Of a stretch of DNA of 64,000 bases, positions 53,385-62,780 are shown piece after piece. How positions within the stretch are numbered: position 1 is the first letter of the stretch; every line of letters begins with the position of its first letter. The stretch comes from a bacterium (lineage in GTDB: Bacteria > Zixibacteria > MSB-5A5 > WJJR01). The stretch lies in contig JAKAKI010000081.1 in the NCBI GenBank assembly GCA_021813505.1, positions 1 through 64,000 of the forward strand, written 5' to 3'. A program made the position numbers and the translations under genes. The notes under the pieces were generated by a model. The model ran no database searches. It was not told the DNA's origin and was given only the letters and a program-made list of their open reading frames with translations.

Positions 53385-53511
53385 TCTGATGTCCTTCGTC
53401 ATGGCAGGTACAGTTGCGACCTGTGTCCGTCTCAAATATCCCGCTCGCGTTCGTTTTTCGCAATCATTCCTTGCCGGAACGTTGCGGGACGGTGCGAATT
53501 ATGATTCCCGC

Positions 53512-55992
53512 CTACCAGAAGTCAACAGGATCAACGTCGATTGTCAGTACAACCTTGGCACGTTGATGTGCCGCTTCATTTTGCTCTTGAAACTCGTTGA
53601 TGGCGGCGCGCGCCGGTTTCAGTGCGCGCACCTTAAGTAAGACATTAACAATATGGCTTCCGGCCCGGCGCGGTACGGCTGCCGGGGCTGGGCCGAGGAG
53701 CCGGCCCGCGGTCCCAGCGTTCAAACGCCAGTGCTCAGAAAACTTCGCGGCAGCGGTACGTGCCGACGACAACGCTGGTGAAGAAAAAGCCAGCAGAACC
53801 AGGTGGCAAAAAGGCGGGTAATCCAGAGCACGGCGCCGTGGGAGCTCCCTGGCGAAGAATGATGCAGCATCCTGGGCAGCCGCGAGTTCGATCAGCTCGT
53901 GATCGGGACGAAAAGTTTGGACCAGAACTTCCCCCGCTCCCAAGCGGGCCTCTCCCCTGCCGGCGCGGCCGGCCACCTGTGTGAGTAATTGAAACGTCTT
54001 TTCTTCGGCGCGGAAGTCGGGAAACGCCATTTGCTGATCCGCCCAAACGACACCGACCAGGCCGACATCGGCGATATCCAGACCCTTGGCGACCATCTGC
54101 GTGCCGACCAGAAGGTTGTATTCACTCCCGGCGAATCCCGCGAGAATCTGGGCGGCAGCGCCACGGCGGGCGGCGACGTCGGCATCGAGCCTGGCCATCT
54201 GAACTGATCCTTCGATGGTGGCCAGTGTCTCCTCGACTTTCTGGGTGCCGACGCCTCGGAAAGAGAATTCCGATGCGTGACATTTCGGGCAGGTGTCGTA
54301 CGCGGGAATGGCGTGCTCGCACAAGTGGCAGCGGAACTGGCGGGTCGCCGCATGGTAAGTCATCGTCAACTCGCACTGGGGACAAAGCTGGAAGTGGCCG
54401 CAGGACTTGCAGGCCACGACCGTTGAGTGGCCACGGCGATTGAGAAAGACGATGGCCTTGCGTCCGGCGCGAAGCGTCTCCTGGAGCGCTTGCCGCATCT
54501 CGGTGGTAATCCAGCCATCGGGACCGTTGAGCTGGCGTTTCGACAGGTCGACGAGCCGGACGAGGGGCATGCTTCGCCCCTGCACCCGCCGCGTGAGGCG
54601 CAGCAATTCGTACTTGCCGGTCTGGGCGTTCTCGAACGATTCACATGAGGGTGTGGCGGAACCCAAAAGGCACACGGCGTGATTCGTGCGGGCTCGAACC
54701 ACGGCCACGTCGCGTGCGTGGTATCGGGGCGCGGGATCGGATTGCTTGTACGAGTCACCGTGTTCCTCGTCAACGATGATCAGGCCTAGGTTGGGAATCG
54801 GGGCGAAGACGGCGGAGCGCGCCCCAACTACCAGGCGATACCTTCCCCGCGCAACGAGCCGGGACATCCAGTATCGCTGAGCGGGCGTGAGGCCGCTGTG
54901 CCAGATGCCGACGCTTTCCTGCAGTGTGGACTCCAGCCGATTGATCATCTGGCCGGCCAGGCCAATTTCAGGAACGAGGAAGAGCACGCTTCGCCCGAGC
55001 GACCAGGCATGCCGGATCGCCGCGCAGTAGACAGCCGTCTTGCCGGAACCGGTCGGGCCCCAGAGCAGCGCGGTGCCAAACCGTTTCGCATCGAGCAGAG
55101 ACTTGATCTTTCCGAGCGCGGAGCGTTGTTCCTCGTCGAAGCGCTCGGGGTCGGGTTCCGGTGGCGGATTGAAACTCAACTGAGTCAGGGATGAAGGTAC
55201 CGGCTCCCAGAGAATCGTACCATCGAGCATCAGGGCGCGTAGCGCGGCTTGGCCACCCGGGAATTTCTTGGCCGCGTTGGTCCAACATCTCTGATTCGAA
55301 TCACTCCCCAGTGAGGCGAGGAAATCCCGAATCTCCACGGGCATCCCGGCGTCGCGAGTGGGATTCAGTCCCGAGAGCACAGCTTCCTTGGGCAGTGGAG
55401 CGGGAACGGTCTTCCATTCGGCGCTGATGAGTTTGCGTGCGGTTAGTCTGGCGAGCGCCTCATTTAGTGCCGAACGCCGGGTCCCCAGGCGTGAGAGAGT
55501 TGTCAGGGAAGTCGGCTTTGCCGCGGACAAGTGCTGCAGAATGAGCCGTTCGGTGGGTGTTGTCTTCAAAGAATCCGACGACGAGCGATCTTCGAGCGAG
55601 CAGAGACGGTAATAGAGGCGTGCGACCGGGGCTTGTGATCCGGTGACAACTCCAAGAGCTTCTCCCCATCCGCAGAGATAGTACTCGGCAACCCAACGGG
55701 TCAAAGACAGGATCTCCCCCGGGATCGGCCAGTCGGGATCGGAGACCGCACTCAGGGACAGAAGCTTGCCGGGTGGTAGTGCGGTGCTGACGGGGCAGGC
55801 GACGACGACGCCGGATTGCTTGCGTCCACCGAGGACGGCTTCCACGCGGGTGCCGGGCTGAACGATACCTGCCCACTCTGTAGGCACGCGGTAAACAAAC
55901 TGGCGTCGCAGGGGAAGCGGAAACGCGACCTCAGCCAGCCGTTCGGCATCCTTGGAGGTCTTGTTCAGTGGTTTGTCGGCAGCCGTTCGCAT
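53512..55992 (-). CDS. priA: Primosomal replication-restart helicase PriA
   Basis: PriA reloads the replisome at stalled forks. The 826-residue protein has an N-terminal DNA-binding domain (EVAFPLPLRRQFVYRVPTEW), Walker A LLWGPTGSGKTAVY (about 312-322) and DEEH (about 405-409). Eight zinc-binding cysteines fall in CKSCGHFQLCPQC and CHLCEHAIPAYDTCPKC (about 520-570). The C-terminal helicase motifs VGTQMVAKGLDIADVGLVGV and QVAGRAGRGE follow. AGGTTGG 7 bases before the ATG at 55992 favours it over the ATG at 56031. Confidence 0.96.
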   Translation of the reverse strand: MRTAADKPLNKTSKDAERLAEVAFPLPLRRQFVYRVPTEWAGIVQPGTRVEAVLGGRKQSGVVVACPVSTALPPGKLLSLSAVSDPDWPIPGEILSLTRWVAEYYLCGWGEALGVVTGSQAPVARLYYRLCSLEDRSSSDSLKTTPTERLILQHLSAAKPTSLTTLSRLGTRRSALNEALARLTARKLISAEWKTVPAPLPKEAVLSGLNPTRDAGMPVEIRDFLASLGSDSNQRCWTNAAKKFPGGQAALRALMLDGTILWEPVPSSLTQLSFNPPPEPDPERFDEEQRSALGKIKSLLDAKRFGTALLWGPTGSGKTAVYCAAIRHAWSLGRSVLFLVPEIGLAGQMINRLESTLQESVGIWHSGLTPAQRYWMSRLVARGRYRLVVGARSAVFAPIPNLGLIIVDEEHGDSYKQSDPAPRYHARDVAVVRARTNHAVCLLGSATPSCESFENAQTGKYELLRLTRRVQGRSMPLVRLVDLSKRQLNGPDGWITTEMRQALQETLRAGRKAIVFLNRRGHSTVVACKSCGHFQLCPQCELTMTYHAATRQFRCHLCEHAIPAYDTCPKCHASEFSFRGVGTQKVEETLATIEGSVQMARLDADVAARRGAAAQILAGFAGSEYNLLVGTQMVAKGLDIADVGLVGVVWADQQMAFPDFRAEEKTFQLLTQVAGRAGRGEARLGAGEVLVQTFRPDHELIELAAAQDAASFFARELPRRRALDYPPFCHLVLLAFSSPALSSARTAAAKFSEHWRLNAGTAGRLLGPAPAAVPRRAGSHIVNVLLKVRALKPARAAINEFQEQNEAAHQRAKVVLTIDVDPVDFW

Positions 55993-56065
55993 CACGTACC
56001 AACCTAGCGTGAAAGCGGGTGGGAGTGGCATCGCTTTCTGCGATTGATGATGAGCAACGCTCGAT

Positions 56066-56099
56066 AAGAAAGGCGGTTCCGCATTGGTGCGGAACCGCC
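56066..56099 (-). terminator. Intrinsic terminator after the TPR gene
   Basis: On the minus strand: GGCGGTTCCGCA, a CCAA loop, TGCGGAACCGCC, then TTTCTT. A perfect 12-base stem 26 bases past the TPR-protein stop, separating that gene from priA. Confidence 0.9.
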
Positions 56100-56125
56100 C
56101 GATGGTCAGTTTGGATCGCTCCGCA

Positions 56126-57496
56126 TCAAGGACACTTGGCCGACCAGGCTTTCAGGTCTTCGGTTCTGCCCAATTGGGCCAGCGTCACCTTCATCATCTG
56201 GCAGAGGTTCTTGTCGTTGGGAAAATACGCCGTCACCTTTTCCAGTGTCGGGTAGGCTTCGCTCCATTTTTCCATCGAATATTGGCAGATGGCCAGAAGG
56301 CGCCAGCTATCCTGATCTTTGGGATCGATTTCGACGACCTTGGCGAAGCGCGGAATCGCTTTTTCGAAGCTGTCATGCCGTTTGGCGGTGTACGATTTCT
56401 CCATGGAGCTGGCGGCGGTATCGTCGGGTGATTTCCTGACTTCGCGATCGTATTTCTCCACGGAATCCTGAAGCCTAACCGCCGCATTGTAGTAGAAGAT
56501 GCCCATGTTGTACCAGGTGTCTTTGGAGCCGGGGTCACGGCTGACGACAGCTTCCTGCCACTTGAATGCTTCGGGTTCGTTGCCGATGCGCGAGAAGATA
56601 TCGGCAAGTGTGACGATGGCGTTGATGTCGTTGGGGTCGATGCCATGCATACGGCGATTCAAGCTGATCGTCTTTTCCCACATCTGCTTGTCGTAGTAGC
56701 ATGCGGCCAGAGACAGCATCAAATTGCGGTAGCGGTTGCGCTTCTCCTCGGAGAGCTTCTTGTACTTCTTGTCGTACTCCTCGAAGGCCGGTGTGGGTTT
56801 GCCTTCGGGACCGGAGAAGAATGCGGTCGTGTCGTACCAATTGGTCGTCGAATCTCCAAGTTCGCCGCGATGGAACAGGTCCTCGGCTTTGACGAGGTCG
56901 GCAAGGCTGCTGTCGACCATGCCCTGACGCTGGTAAATCAGGCCGCGGGTGGAGAAGGCGCGGAAATCGGAGGGCTTTAGCAGGGTGCATTGGCGCAGCG
57001 CTTCTTTGGCCATACCGCGAATCTGAGTCGCCACTGACTTCAGGCTATCGGCATTCACGTGGGCATCGGATCTTGAAGCCTGTTCCTCGGTGGAATCGGA
57101 TTGATTCACAAGGCTGACCGCGCGATTGAACCGTTCGACCCACTTGCTGTCCTTGATCTTGTCGATACTCTTCTCTTCTTTTTCCCATTCTTTGGCCGGC
57201 GCGTACTTCCTGGCGAGATCATATTCCACGATCATGCTGTCGATTTCGTCTTTGTCGGCCCACACGGAACCCAGGAGAAAATGAACCTGGGAGTTCTCGG
57301 GATAGTGATCACGGGCGGTGTGCAGATTGCGGAGCGCCCGGTCGTATTCCGGGGGATTGGTTGCCAGGGCAATCTTGGCCGAGCGAATATAGACATCCAG
57401 CGGCTGCACGACATCGGCCCCCGTCTTCACCTGCGCCGCAAGCTGTGACGCCGTCAGAAGCAGCAGCGCCGCCAGCAAGAACATCGACTTCTTCAT
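56126..57496 (-). CDS. Secreted TPR-repeat protein
   Basis: A 456-residue protein with signal peptide MKKSMFLLAALLLLTASQLA and cleavage probably after AAQ. Tetratricopeptide-type helices are visible: residues about 50-95 (ALRNLHTARDHYPENSQVHF; LLGSVWADKDEIDSMIVEYD), about 165-205 (AKEALRQCTLLKPSDFRAFS) and about 285-440 (LACYYDKQMWEKTISLNRRM; YNMGIFYYNAAVRLQD; LLAICQYSMEKWSEAYPTLE). A periplasmic scaffold or assembly role is possible, with no specific partner evident. It is a single transcription unit with its own promoter (57554-57581) and terminator (56066-56099). GGGAGG precedes the ATG by about 9 bases. Confidence 0.82.
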   Translation of the reverse strand: MKKSMFLLAALLLLTASQLAAQVKTGADVVQPLDVYIRSAKIALATNPPEYDRALRNLHTARDHYPENSQVHFLLGSVWADKDEIDSMIVEYDLARKYAPAKEWEKEEKSIDKIKDSKWVERFNRAVSLVNQSDSTEEQASRSDAHVNADSLKSVATQIRGMAKEALRQCTLLKPSDFRAFSTRGLIYQRQGMVDSSLADLVKAEDLFHRGELGDSTTNWYDTTAFFSGPEGKPTPAFEEYDKKYKKLSEEKRNRYRNLMLSLAACYYDKQMWEKTISLNRRMHGIDPNDINAIVTLADIFSRIGNEPEAFKWQEAVVSRDPGSKDTWYNMGIFYYNAAVRLQDSVEKYDREVRKSPDDTAASSMEKSYTAKRHDSFEKAIPRFAKVVEIDPKDQDSWRLLAICQYSMEKWSEAYPTLEKVTAYFPNDKNLCQMMKVTLAQLGRTEDLKAWSAKCP

Positions 57497-57553
57497 CAGG
57501 AATTCCCTCCCGTTCGACTTACCCGGCTGCGGATCGTACTCATAAGGTCAGCC

Positions 57554-57581
57554 ATTATACTCATCATTCCACAAACTTCAA
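57554..57581 (-). promoter_or_regulatory. Promoter for the TPR gene
   Basis: On the minus strand TTGAAG (57581-57576), 16-base spacer, TATAAT (57559-57554). The leader is about 50 bases to the ATG at 57496. Confidence 0.7.
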
Positions 57582-57632
57582 GTGCAATCTGGACATTTTG
57601 CCGTTCCGCTACCGTGTTCACAGCGACTCCGG

Positions 57633-58976
57633 CTACTGGACCTGCCGAACCGTGTATAGGAGTTTCAATTCCCCGTCTTTGGGTACTGAAACCGTCCATT
57701 CCGCCGTCCGCGCGTCTTTCTTGACATAATCCGAGGAGGTCTGGGTGATTGTCCAGTCGCCCCAGAAGTGTTCAACCACCAGAACTGTTACCGGGGTTTC
57801 CTTGTGGTTGCGAAGCGTGATCTCCACATCGTCCTCGGACGTATTGCGGCTGATCTGGCGATGCTCTTTGGAGTTGCGTTCGCCGACAACGTCGAAGGCG
57901 TTGCCCAGAGTCACCCGGACTTTTTCGTCCTTGGGCGTATGGTCGATGACATCCTCGCCGATGAACTCCAGCGATCCGTCGGTGTCGGCTTTCATTACAC
58001 GGATCTTGCCGGCAGGAAGCGGGATGCCCAGTCCCGCCGCTGCGGAATTCTGAAACTCCATCAGGACCCGCACCTTGGCGCCGTAAGCGCCGCCATCATA
58101 GGTGAGCGATTTCTTCGCGGTCACGCGAGCCGGCTCAAAGAGGGCAATCTGCTTGATTTCATTGTCACGCAAGGTCGCAGGGCGTTCCAGAGTGTACAGA
58201 TGGTACTCGAAGAATTGCTTCTCACTAAAACCGGCCTCAAGGTCCGCGGCCATGCCCTTGGCCATCATCATTGGCGGACGGGGTTGATCGACGCGATGAA
58301 CGTCGCCGGCGATCAGCTTGACGGTGGCGTCGTTGTAAGCGGCACCGGAGCGATTGTCGATGGAGACCCAGCCACCCAAATCGAGGTAATCATCGCTGGG
58401 CGAAACAGTGGCAACGTATTCGGCGTGCCAGCCGATCTGCCCGGTCAGATATCGGACTTCCGCAGGTACCGAGCCTGAGATATCGGAGATGAGTTTCCAA
58501 ACCAGAGTTGGCCGGGTGATTAGTCCCTCGGGCAGATCGCCCAACGAGAGGTCGGCAATCTGATCACGATTGATGATCCGGAGACCGCTGGACGGCGTCT
58601 TTAATGTAAGCGTGTTGGGATCGAAGGCCAGAAGTGCGCCCTCGAGCATCTTGTCCTGCCTCGTGAGCACCTGGATGGAGCGGTCGAGGTACTTCTGCAG
58701 AACCTTCTCTGACGAGACAAGATCGTACCGGTAGTTCTGCTCAAGGAGCGTTACCGATTTGGCCTGGCCAGGGACGGTGAACGCGACCGACGTTGGATCG
58801 ATGGCTGAGGCCACATCGGTGAAGGACAATTCGAATTTGCCCTTCTTGAACTCCAAGGCCCGGTTATCTTTGACGAGAGCCAGATCAGTATTGTAGATGC
58901 TGATCTGCACTCCGGCCTGCGCCACGTTCCACGAGGCCGCGACGGCCACTACCAGGAGGGTTAAGAGTCTTCGCAT
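57633..58976 (-). CDS. DUF4139-family secreted protein
   Basis: A 447-residue protein with signal peptide MRRLLTLLVVAVAASWNVAQ (start fixed by GGGGTGG 5 bases upstream). It matches the DUF4139 family by VQISIYNTDLALVKDNRALE near the N-terminus, ISGSVPAEVRYLTGQIGWHA followed by EYV (about 190), and WVSIDNRSGAAYNDATVKLI (about 220). IPLPAGKIRVMKADTDGSLE and VEITLRNHKETPVTVLVVEH lie near the C-terminus. The predicted fold is beta-rich and extracytoplasmic; the function is not established. Lies between valS and the TPR gene, 104 bases after valS. Confidence 0.8.
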   Translation of the reverse strand: MRRLLTLLVVAVAASWNVAQAGVQISIYNTDLALVKDNRALEFKKGKFELSFTDVASAIDPTSVAFTVPGQAKSVTLLEQNYRYDLVSSEKVLQKYLDRSIQVLTRQDKMLEGALLAFDPNTLTLKTPSSGLRIINRDQIADLSLGDLPEGLITRPTLVWKLISDISGSVPAEVRYLTGQIGWHAEYVATVSPSDDYLDLGGWVSIDNRSGAAYNDATVKLIAGDVHRVDQPRPPMMMAKGMAADLEAGFSEKQFFEYHLYTLERPATLRDNEIKQIALFEPARVTAKKSLTYDGGAYGAKVRVLMEFQNSAAAGLGIPLPAGKIRVMKADTDGSLEFIGEDVIDHTPKDEKVRVTLGNAFDVVGERNSKEHRQISRNTSEDDVEITLRNHKETPVTVLVVEHFWGDWTITQTSSDYVKKDARTAEWTVSVPKDGELKLLYTVRQVQ

Positions 58977-59080
58977 GGAAGCCACCCCTTTCCTGCTTTC
59001 TCCGGCGTTGATGAGCATGGAGTGTGGCAGCACTCCATCCAATTGATTGTACACTTCAGTCATCGAAGCGATGACACCAA

Positions 59081-61738
59081 TCACCAGCCAACGAGCTGTT
59101 CCAGGTTCGCGTTGATACGCGCGACGATCATTTGAAAGTTCTCGCGCTTGGCGCGTTCTTTTGCGACAACATCCGGCGGGGCGTTTTCCAGGAAGTCGGG
59201 ATTGTCGAGCTTGCGGCTGATCTTCTCAAGCTGCAGGGTGTTATGCTCCAGTTCCTTCTGCAGCCGCTTGCGTTCCGCATCGAGGTCGATGACACCTTCC
59301 AGCGGGATGAAAATCTCGGCATCGCGAATGACCGCTGAGGCCGACGGGACCGGTTTCTTGACATCGGCGGCAATAGTCAGACTGTCAATTTTCCCGAGAA
59401 TGCGGATGTTATCCGTGTATGCCTGGAGATTGCGCAACAGGCGGGGGCGGTCGACGCGGATCAGGCAGTTGATCGCCTTGGCGGGCGGGACCTTCATTTC
59501 CGAGCGCACGGTGCGAATTGCGGCGATCACGTCGAAGACCTGCTGCATGGCCGCTTCAAGGTCCTCGTCCATCCACTCTTTGGTGGCCACCGGCCACGGG
59601 GCGAGGGTCACGTGGCTCTTGGGGACGCCCGGCAGGCGGTCCGAGAAGTGCGACCAGAGTTCCTCGGTCACGAACGGTGCCAGCGGATGGAGCAGTCGGA
59701 CGATGGTCCCCAGAACTTCCAATGCCACCTGCTGCGCAGCGCGGCGCTGGAACGAGTCGTCTTTCAAATAGAAACGTGGTTTGGCCAGTTCCAGATACCA
59801 ATCGCAGAAATCGCTCCAGATGAAGTCATACAGACTCTTCGCGGCGGTGTTGAATCGGAAAGAGTCGAGCTGGTCGGTGACATTTTGGATCGTGTGATGC
59901 ATCCGGCTTTCGATCCAGCGGTCGGCGAGTTCGAGTTGGGCTTTGGATTTGAGCAGGTCGATCGGCGTCTCCGGCGGAGTCTCCGATTGATTGGCCAGGA
60001 CCAGCCGGGCGGCATTCCAGAGTTTGTTGGCGAAGTTTCGGCCTTGTTCAAACGTATTCTCCGAAATGAGCGGGTCCTGCCCTTCGGGTGCCGCGAGAAC
60101 GAGTGAAAGCCGCAGGGAGTCGGCGCCATGTTGGGCGATGACTTCGAGTGGATCGATTCCGTTGCCGAGCGACTTGGACATCCGCCGGCCGATCGCATCG
60201 CGCACCGTACCATGGATGTAGACATCGGAGAACGGAATTTCTCCCATGAACTCGCATCCGGCCATGACCATGCGCGCCACCCAGAGGAAGATGATTTCGG
60301 AGGCGGTGAAGAGCGAGGCGGTCGGATAGAACGCTTCGAGCTCGGGCGTCTTCTCCGGCCAGCCGAAAGTGGAGAATGGCCAAAGCCACGAGGAGAACCA
60401 GGTGTCGAGGACATCTTCGTCCTGCCGGTATCCGTTGCCGGGAGGTGTTTTCGACACGATGAGTTCGCCGGTTGTTTCACTCTTGTAAACCGGGATACGA
60501 TGCCCCCACCAGAGCTGCCGCGAAATACACCAGTCGTGAATGTTTTCCATCCAGTGGAGGTACACCTTGGACCAGTGGGGCGGATGGAAGCGAATCCGTC
60601 CGCTCCTGACTGCCTGGATCGCCGGGGGTGCGAGCTCCGACATCTTGACGAACCACTGTTCCGATAAGAACGGCTCGATCACGGTGTTGCAGCGGTAACA
60701 GACGGCAGCACCGAGTCGATACGGTTCGATCTTCTCGAGCAAGCCTTGCTCTTTCAGATCGGCAACGATTCGGGCACGGGCCTCGTCACGGTCTAAACCG
60801 GCATAGGGGCCGCCGGCTTTGGTGATGAGGCCGCGGTCGTCGATGGCAATGATCGACTCGAGGTTGTGGCGCCGGCCGATTTCAAAATCGTTGGCATCAT
60901 GCGCGGGTGTGACTTTCAACACGCCGGTGCCGAATTCAGCATCGATGTAGGAATCGGCGATGACCGGCAGGGTGCGGCCAACCAGCGGCAAAATGACATT
61001 CTTGCCCACGAAGGATTTGAAGCGATTGTCCTTGGGATTCACTGCGAGTGCGGTATCGCCCAGCATCGTTTCGGGCCGGGTGGTCGCGACGACGAGATGG
61101 CCGCCGCCGTCCGCGAGCGGATAGCGGACATACCAGAGTGATCCGTCCTTCTCTTCGCGTTCGAGTTCGTCATCGGACAGAGTCGTATGGCAGCGCGGGC
61201 ACCAATTGACGATGTAGACACCTTTGTAGATGAATCCCTTCTCGTAGAGACGGACAAAGACTTCCTTGACCGCCTCGGAGAGGCCGGGGTCCATCGTAAA
61301 GCGGGTGCGATCCCAATCGCAGGAGCAGCCCATCTTCTTGAGCTGGTTGAGAATGATGTCGCCGTTCTTCTGCTTCCATTCCCAGACACGCTTGAGGAAT
61401 TCCTCGCGGCCGACACCTTCGCGCGTCTCGCCTTTGGCAATGAGTTGCTTTTCGACCACGACTTGGGTTGCGATGCCCGCGTGATCGATACCGGGAAGCC
61501 ACTCGACTTCGTGGCCGGTCATGCGCTTGTAGCGCAGCATGATATCCTGCATCGTGTTATTGAGGGCATGCCCCAGATGCAAGACGCCGGTGACATTGGG
61601 CGGAGGGATGACAATCGAGTACTTGGGACGATTGGCCACAGGGTCGGCGTGGAAGTACGCCTTGTCCTGCCACACGCTCCACCAGCGGGCCTCAGCATCA
61701 TGGGGATCGTAGTTCTTCGCGAGTTGAAAGTCGGTCAT
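59081..61738 (-). CDS. valS: Valyl-tRNA synthetase
   Basis: ValS charges tRNA-Val. The 885-residue class I synthetase has PPPNVTGVLHLGHALN with HLGH at 54-57, the editing (CP1) domain including VVATTRPETMLGDTALAVNP, and WFSSWLWPFSTFGWP. The KMSKS loop appears as RMSKS (519-523). A C-terminal coiled-coil arm (LDAERKRLQKELEHNTLQLE) is typical of ValS. The ATG at 61738 (MTDFQLAKNY) is chosen; the frame continues upstream to 61798 across the probable promoter. It is divergent from mazG. Confidence 0.97.
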   Translation of the reverse strand: MTDFQLAKNYDPHDAEARWWSVWQDKAYFHADPVANRPKYSIVIPPPNVTGVLHLGHALNNTMQDIMLRYKRMTGHEVEWLPGIDHAGIATQVVVEKQLIAKGETREGVGREEFLKRVWEWKQKNGDIILNQLKKMGCSCDWDRTRFTMDPGLSEAVKEVFVRLYEKGFIYKGVYIVNWCPRCHTTLSDDELEREEKDGSLWYVRYPLADGGGHLVVATTRPETMLGDTALAVNPKDNRFKSFVGKNVILPLVGRTLPVIADSYIDAEFGTGVLKVTPAHDANDFEIGRRHNLESIIAIDDRGLITKAGGPYAGLDRDEARARIVADLKEQGLLEKIEPYRLGAAVCYRCNTVIEPFLSEQWFVKMSELAPPAIQAVRSGRIRFHPPHWSKVYLHWMENIHDWCISRQLWWGHRIPVYKSETTGELIVSKTPPGNGYRQDEDVLDTWFSSWLWPFSTFGWPEKTPELEAFYPTASLFTASEIIFLWVARMVMAGCEFMGEIPFSDVYIHGTVRDAIGRRMSKSLGNGIDPLEVIAQHGADSLRLSLVLAAPEGQDPLISENTFEQGRNFANKLWNAARLVLANQSETPPETPIDLLKSKAQLELADRWIESRMHHTIQNVTDQLDSFRFNTAAKSLYDFIWSDFCDWYLELAKPRFYLKDDSFQRRAAQQVALEVLGTIVRLLHPLAPFVTEELWSHFSDRLPGVPKSHVTLAPWPVATKEWMDEDLEAAMQQVFDVIAAIRTVRSEMKVPPAKAINCLIRVDRPRLLRNLQAYTDNIRILGKIDSLTIAADVKKPVPSASAVIRDAEIFIPLEGVIDLDAERKRLQKELEHNTLQLEKISRKLDNPDFLENAPPDVVAKERAKRENFQMIVARINANLEQLVGW

Positions 61739-61773
61739 CGTCTGCGCCTTTGCTTTAGGAATACAGAAACCTG

Positions 61774-61803
61774 ATTTTACCATACTTCTTTTCGGCAAGT
61801 CAA
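61774..61803 (-). promoter_or_regulatory. Promoter for valS
   Basis: On the minus strand TTGACT (61803-61798), 18-base spacer, TAAAAT (61779-61774), 36 bases before the valS ATG. No T-box-like antiterminator fits in this short leader. Confidence 0.6.
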
Positions 61804-61837
61804 GGAGTCATCGCGGGTTGAGAGCTGGGCGGGCGGA

Positions 61838-61855
61838 ATGGGAGGCATGGGAGGT
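61838..61855. repeat. 9-bp tandem repeat, ATGGGAGGY type, in the mazG leader
   Basis: ATGGGAGGC, ATGGGAGGT and a partial ATGGCGCTG. It creates apparent start codons and purine-rich GGAGG words upstream of mazG. Confidence 0.6.
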
Positions 61856-61910
61856 ATGGCGCTGGGGGCCGACAGGCGGCATATTCCGCGACCAGGAAAT
61901 GGAGACACGG

Positions 61911-62717
61911 ATGAGAGCGAAGAAGAGTTCGGAAGCCCAGTACACATTTGCCGACCTGGTTGGGATCATGCGGAAATTGCGCGGACCGGGCGGTTGTCCC
62001 TGGGACCGGAAACAGAATCACCGGTCGCTTCTCCCCTATTTGCTTGAAGAGAGCTACGAAGTGATCGACTCGGTGGATCGCCGGGACATGAAGGCGTTGC
62101 GCGAAGAGTTGGGCGATTTGCTGCTCCAGGTGATCTTTCACGCCCAGTTGGCGGCGGAACGGGAGCGATTCACGATCGATGACGTAATTGACCGGATTTG
62201 CCGCAAACTGGTGGCGCGGCATCCGCATGTGTTCTCCAAGAAACGGCGCCTATCTGCCGGGCAGGTGCTGGGGAACTGGGAGCGCATCAAACTGGCTGAA
62301 CCAAACGGGAAGGCGAAGAAGCGGGGTGTTTTGGATGGAGTCCCTCGATCACTTCCCGCCCTGCTGCGGGCTTATCGTGTCCAGGAAAAGACGGCGCGGT
62401 TCGGATTCGACTGGGATGACGTGCGCGGGGTGCTCGACAAGATCGACGAGGAAGTTGGTGAACTGCGGCGCTCCATGCGAAGGCGGCGCAAAGACGAGAT
62501 TGCGCATGAGCTGGGTGACGTCTTTTTCGCCCTGGTGAATTTGAGCCGCCATCTGGGAATCGATCCCGAGACAGCGTTGTCGCGAACCAATCGGCGGTTC
62601 ATCCAACGGTTCCAGTACATCGAGGAGCATCTGCCCAAGACCGGCAAACATCTCGGCGAGGCGAGCCTGGCGGAGATGGATGTTCTCTGGGAGAAGGCCA
62701 AGAAAGTTGTGGGATGA
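61911..62717 (+). CDS. mazG: Nucleoside triphosphate pyrophosphohydrolase MazG
   Basis: MazG hydrolyses (d)NTPs to NMP and pyrophosphate and may lower ppGpp under starvation. The 268-residue protein has two MazG domains. The first has RGPGGCPWDRKQNHRSLLPY and the metal-binding EESYE (46-50) with EELGD (65-69). The second has EEVGEL (180-185) and HELGD (199-203). It ends MDVLWEKAKK. GGAG six bases before the ATG at 61911 supports this start; ATG 61899 and an ATG at 61818 are in-frame alternatives but the extra residues are unconserved and repeat-derived. Confidence 0.95.
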   Translation: MRAKKSSEAQYTFADLVGIMRKLRGPGGCPWDRKQNHRSLLPYLLEESYEVIDSVDRRDMKALREELGDLLLQVIFHAQLAAERERFTIDDVIDRICRKLVARHPHVFSKKRRLSAGQVLGNWERIKLAEPNGKAKKRGVLDGVPRSLPALLRAYRVQEKTARFGFDWDDVRGVLDKIDEEVGELRRSMRRRRKDEIAHELGDVFFALVNLSRHLGIDPETALSRTNRRFIQRFQYIEEHLPKTGKHLGEASLAEMDVLWEKAKKVVG

Positions 62718-62752
62718 GACGCGGTCGTGGTGAGTGTTGTGGCCCTCTCGGA

Positions 62753-62780
62753 ACTTTGTGAATCCGTATTCACAAAGTTG
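62753..62780. promoter_or_regulatory. Perfect 12-4-12 palindrome, possible operator
   Basis: AACTTTGTGAAT-CCGT-ATTCACAAAGTT. It is AT-rich, has no following T-run, and lies 36 bases after mazG and about 310 bases before the tetraheme cytochrome gene. The half-site TTGTGAA resembles those bound by Rex and CRP/FNR-type regulators, but the half-site spacing (6) fits neither exactly. The rest of the 376-base gap 62718-63093 holds no gene that I can support. Confidence 0.5.

Noticed and set aside
62753-62780. Reading the palindrome as an intrinsic terminator of mazG
   Set aside because: The stem is AT-rich and followed by GATATGG rather than a T-run; an operator is more plausible.
62753-62780. 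Calling it a Rex operator
   Set aside because: Rex sites have TTGTGAA half-sites separated by 4 bases; here the separation is 6, so the assignment is not supported.
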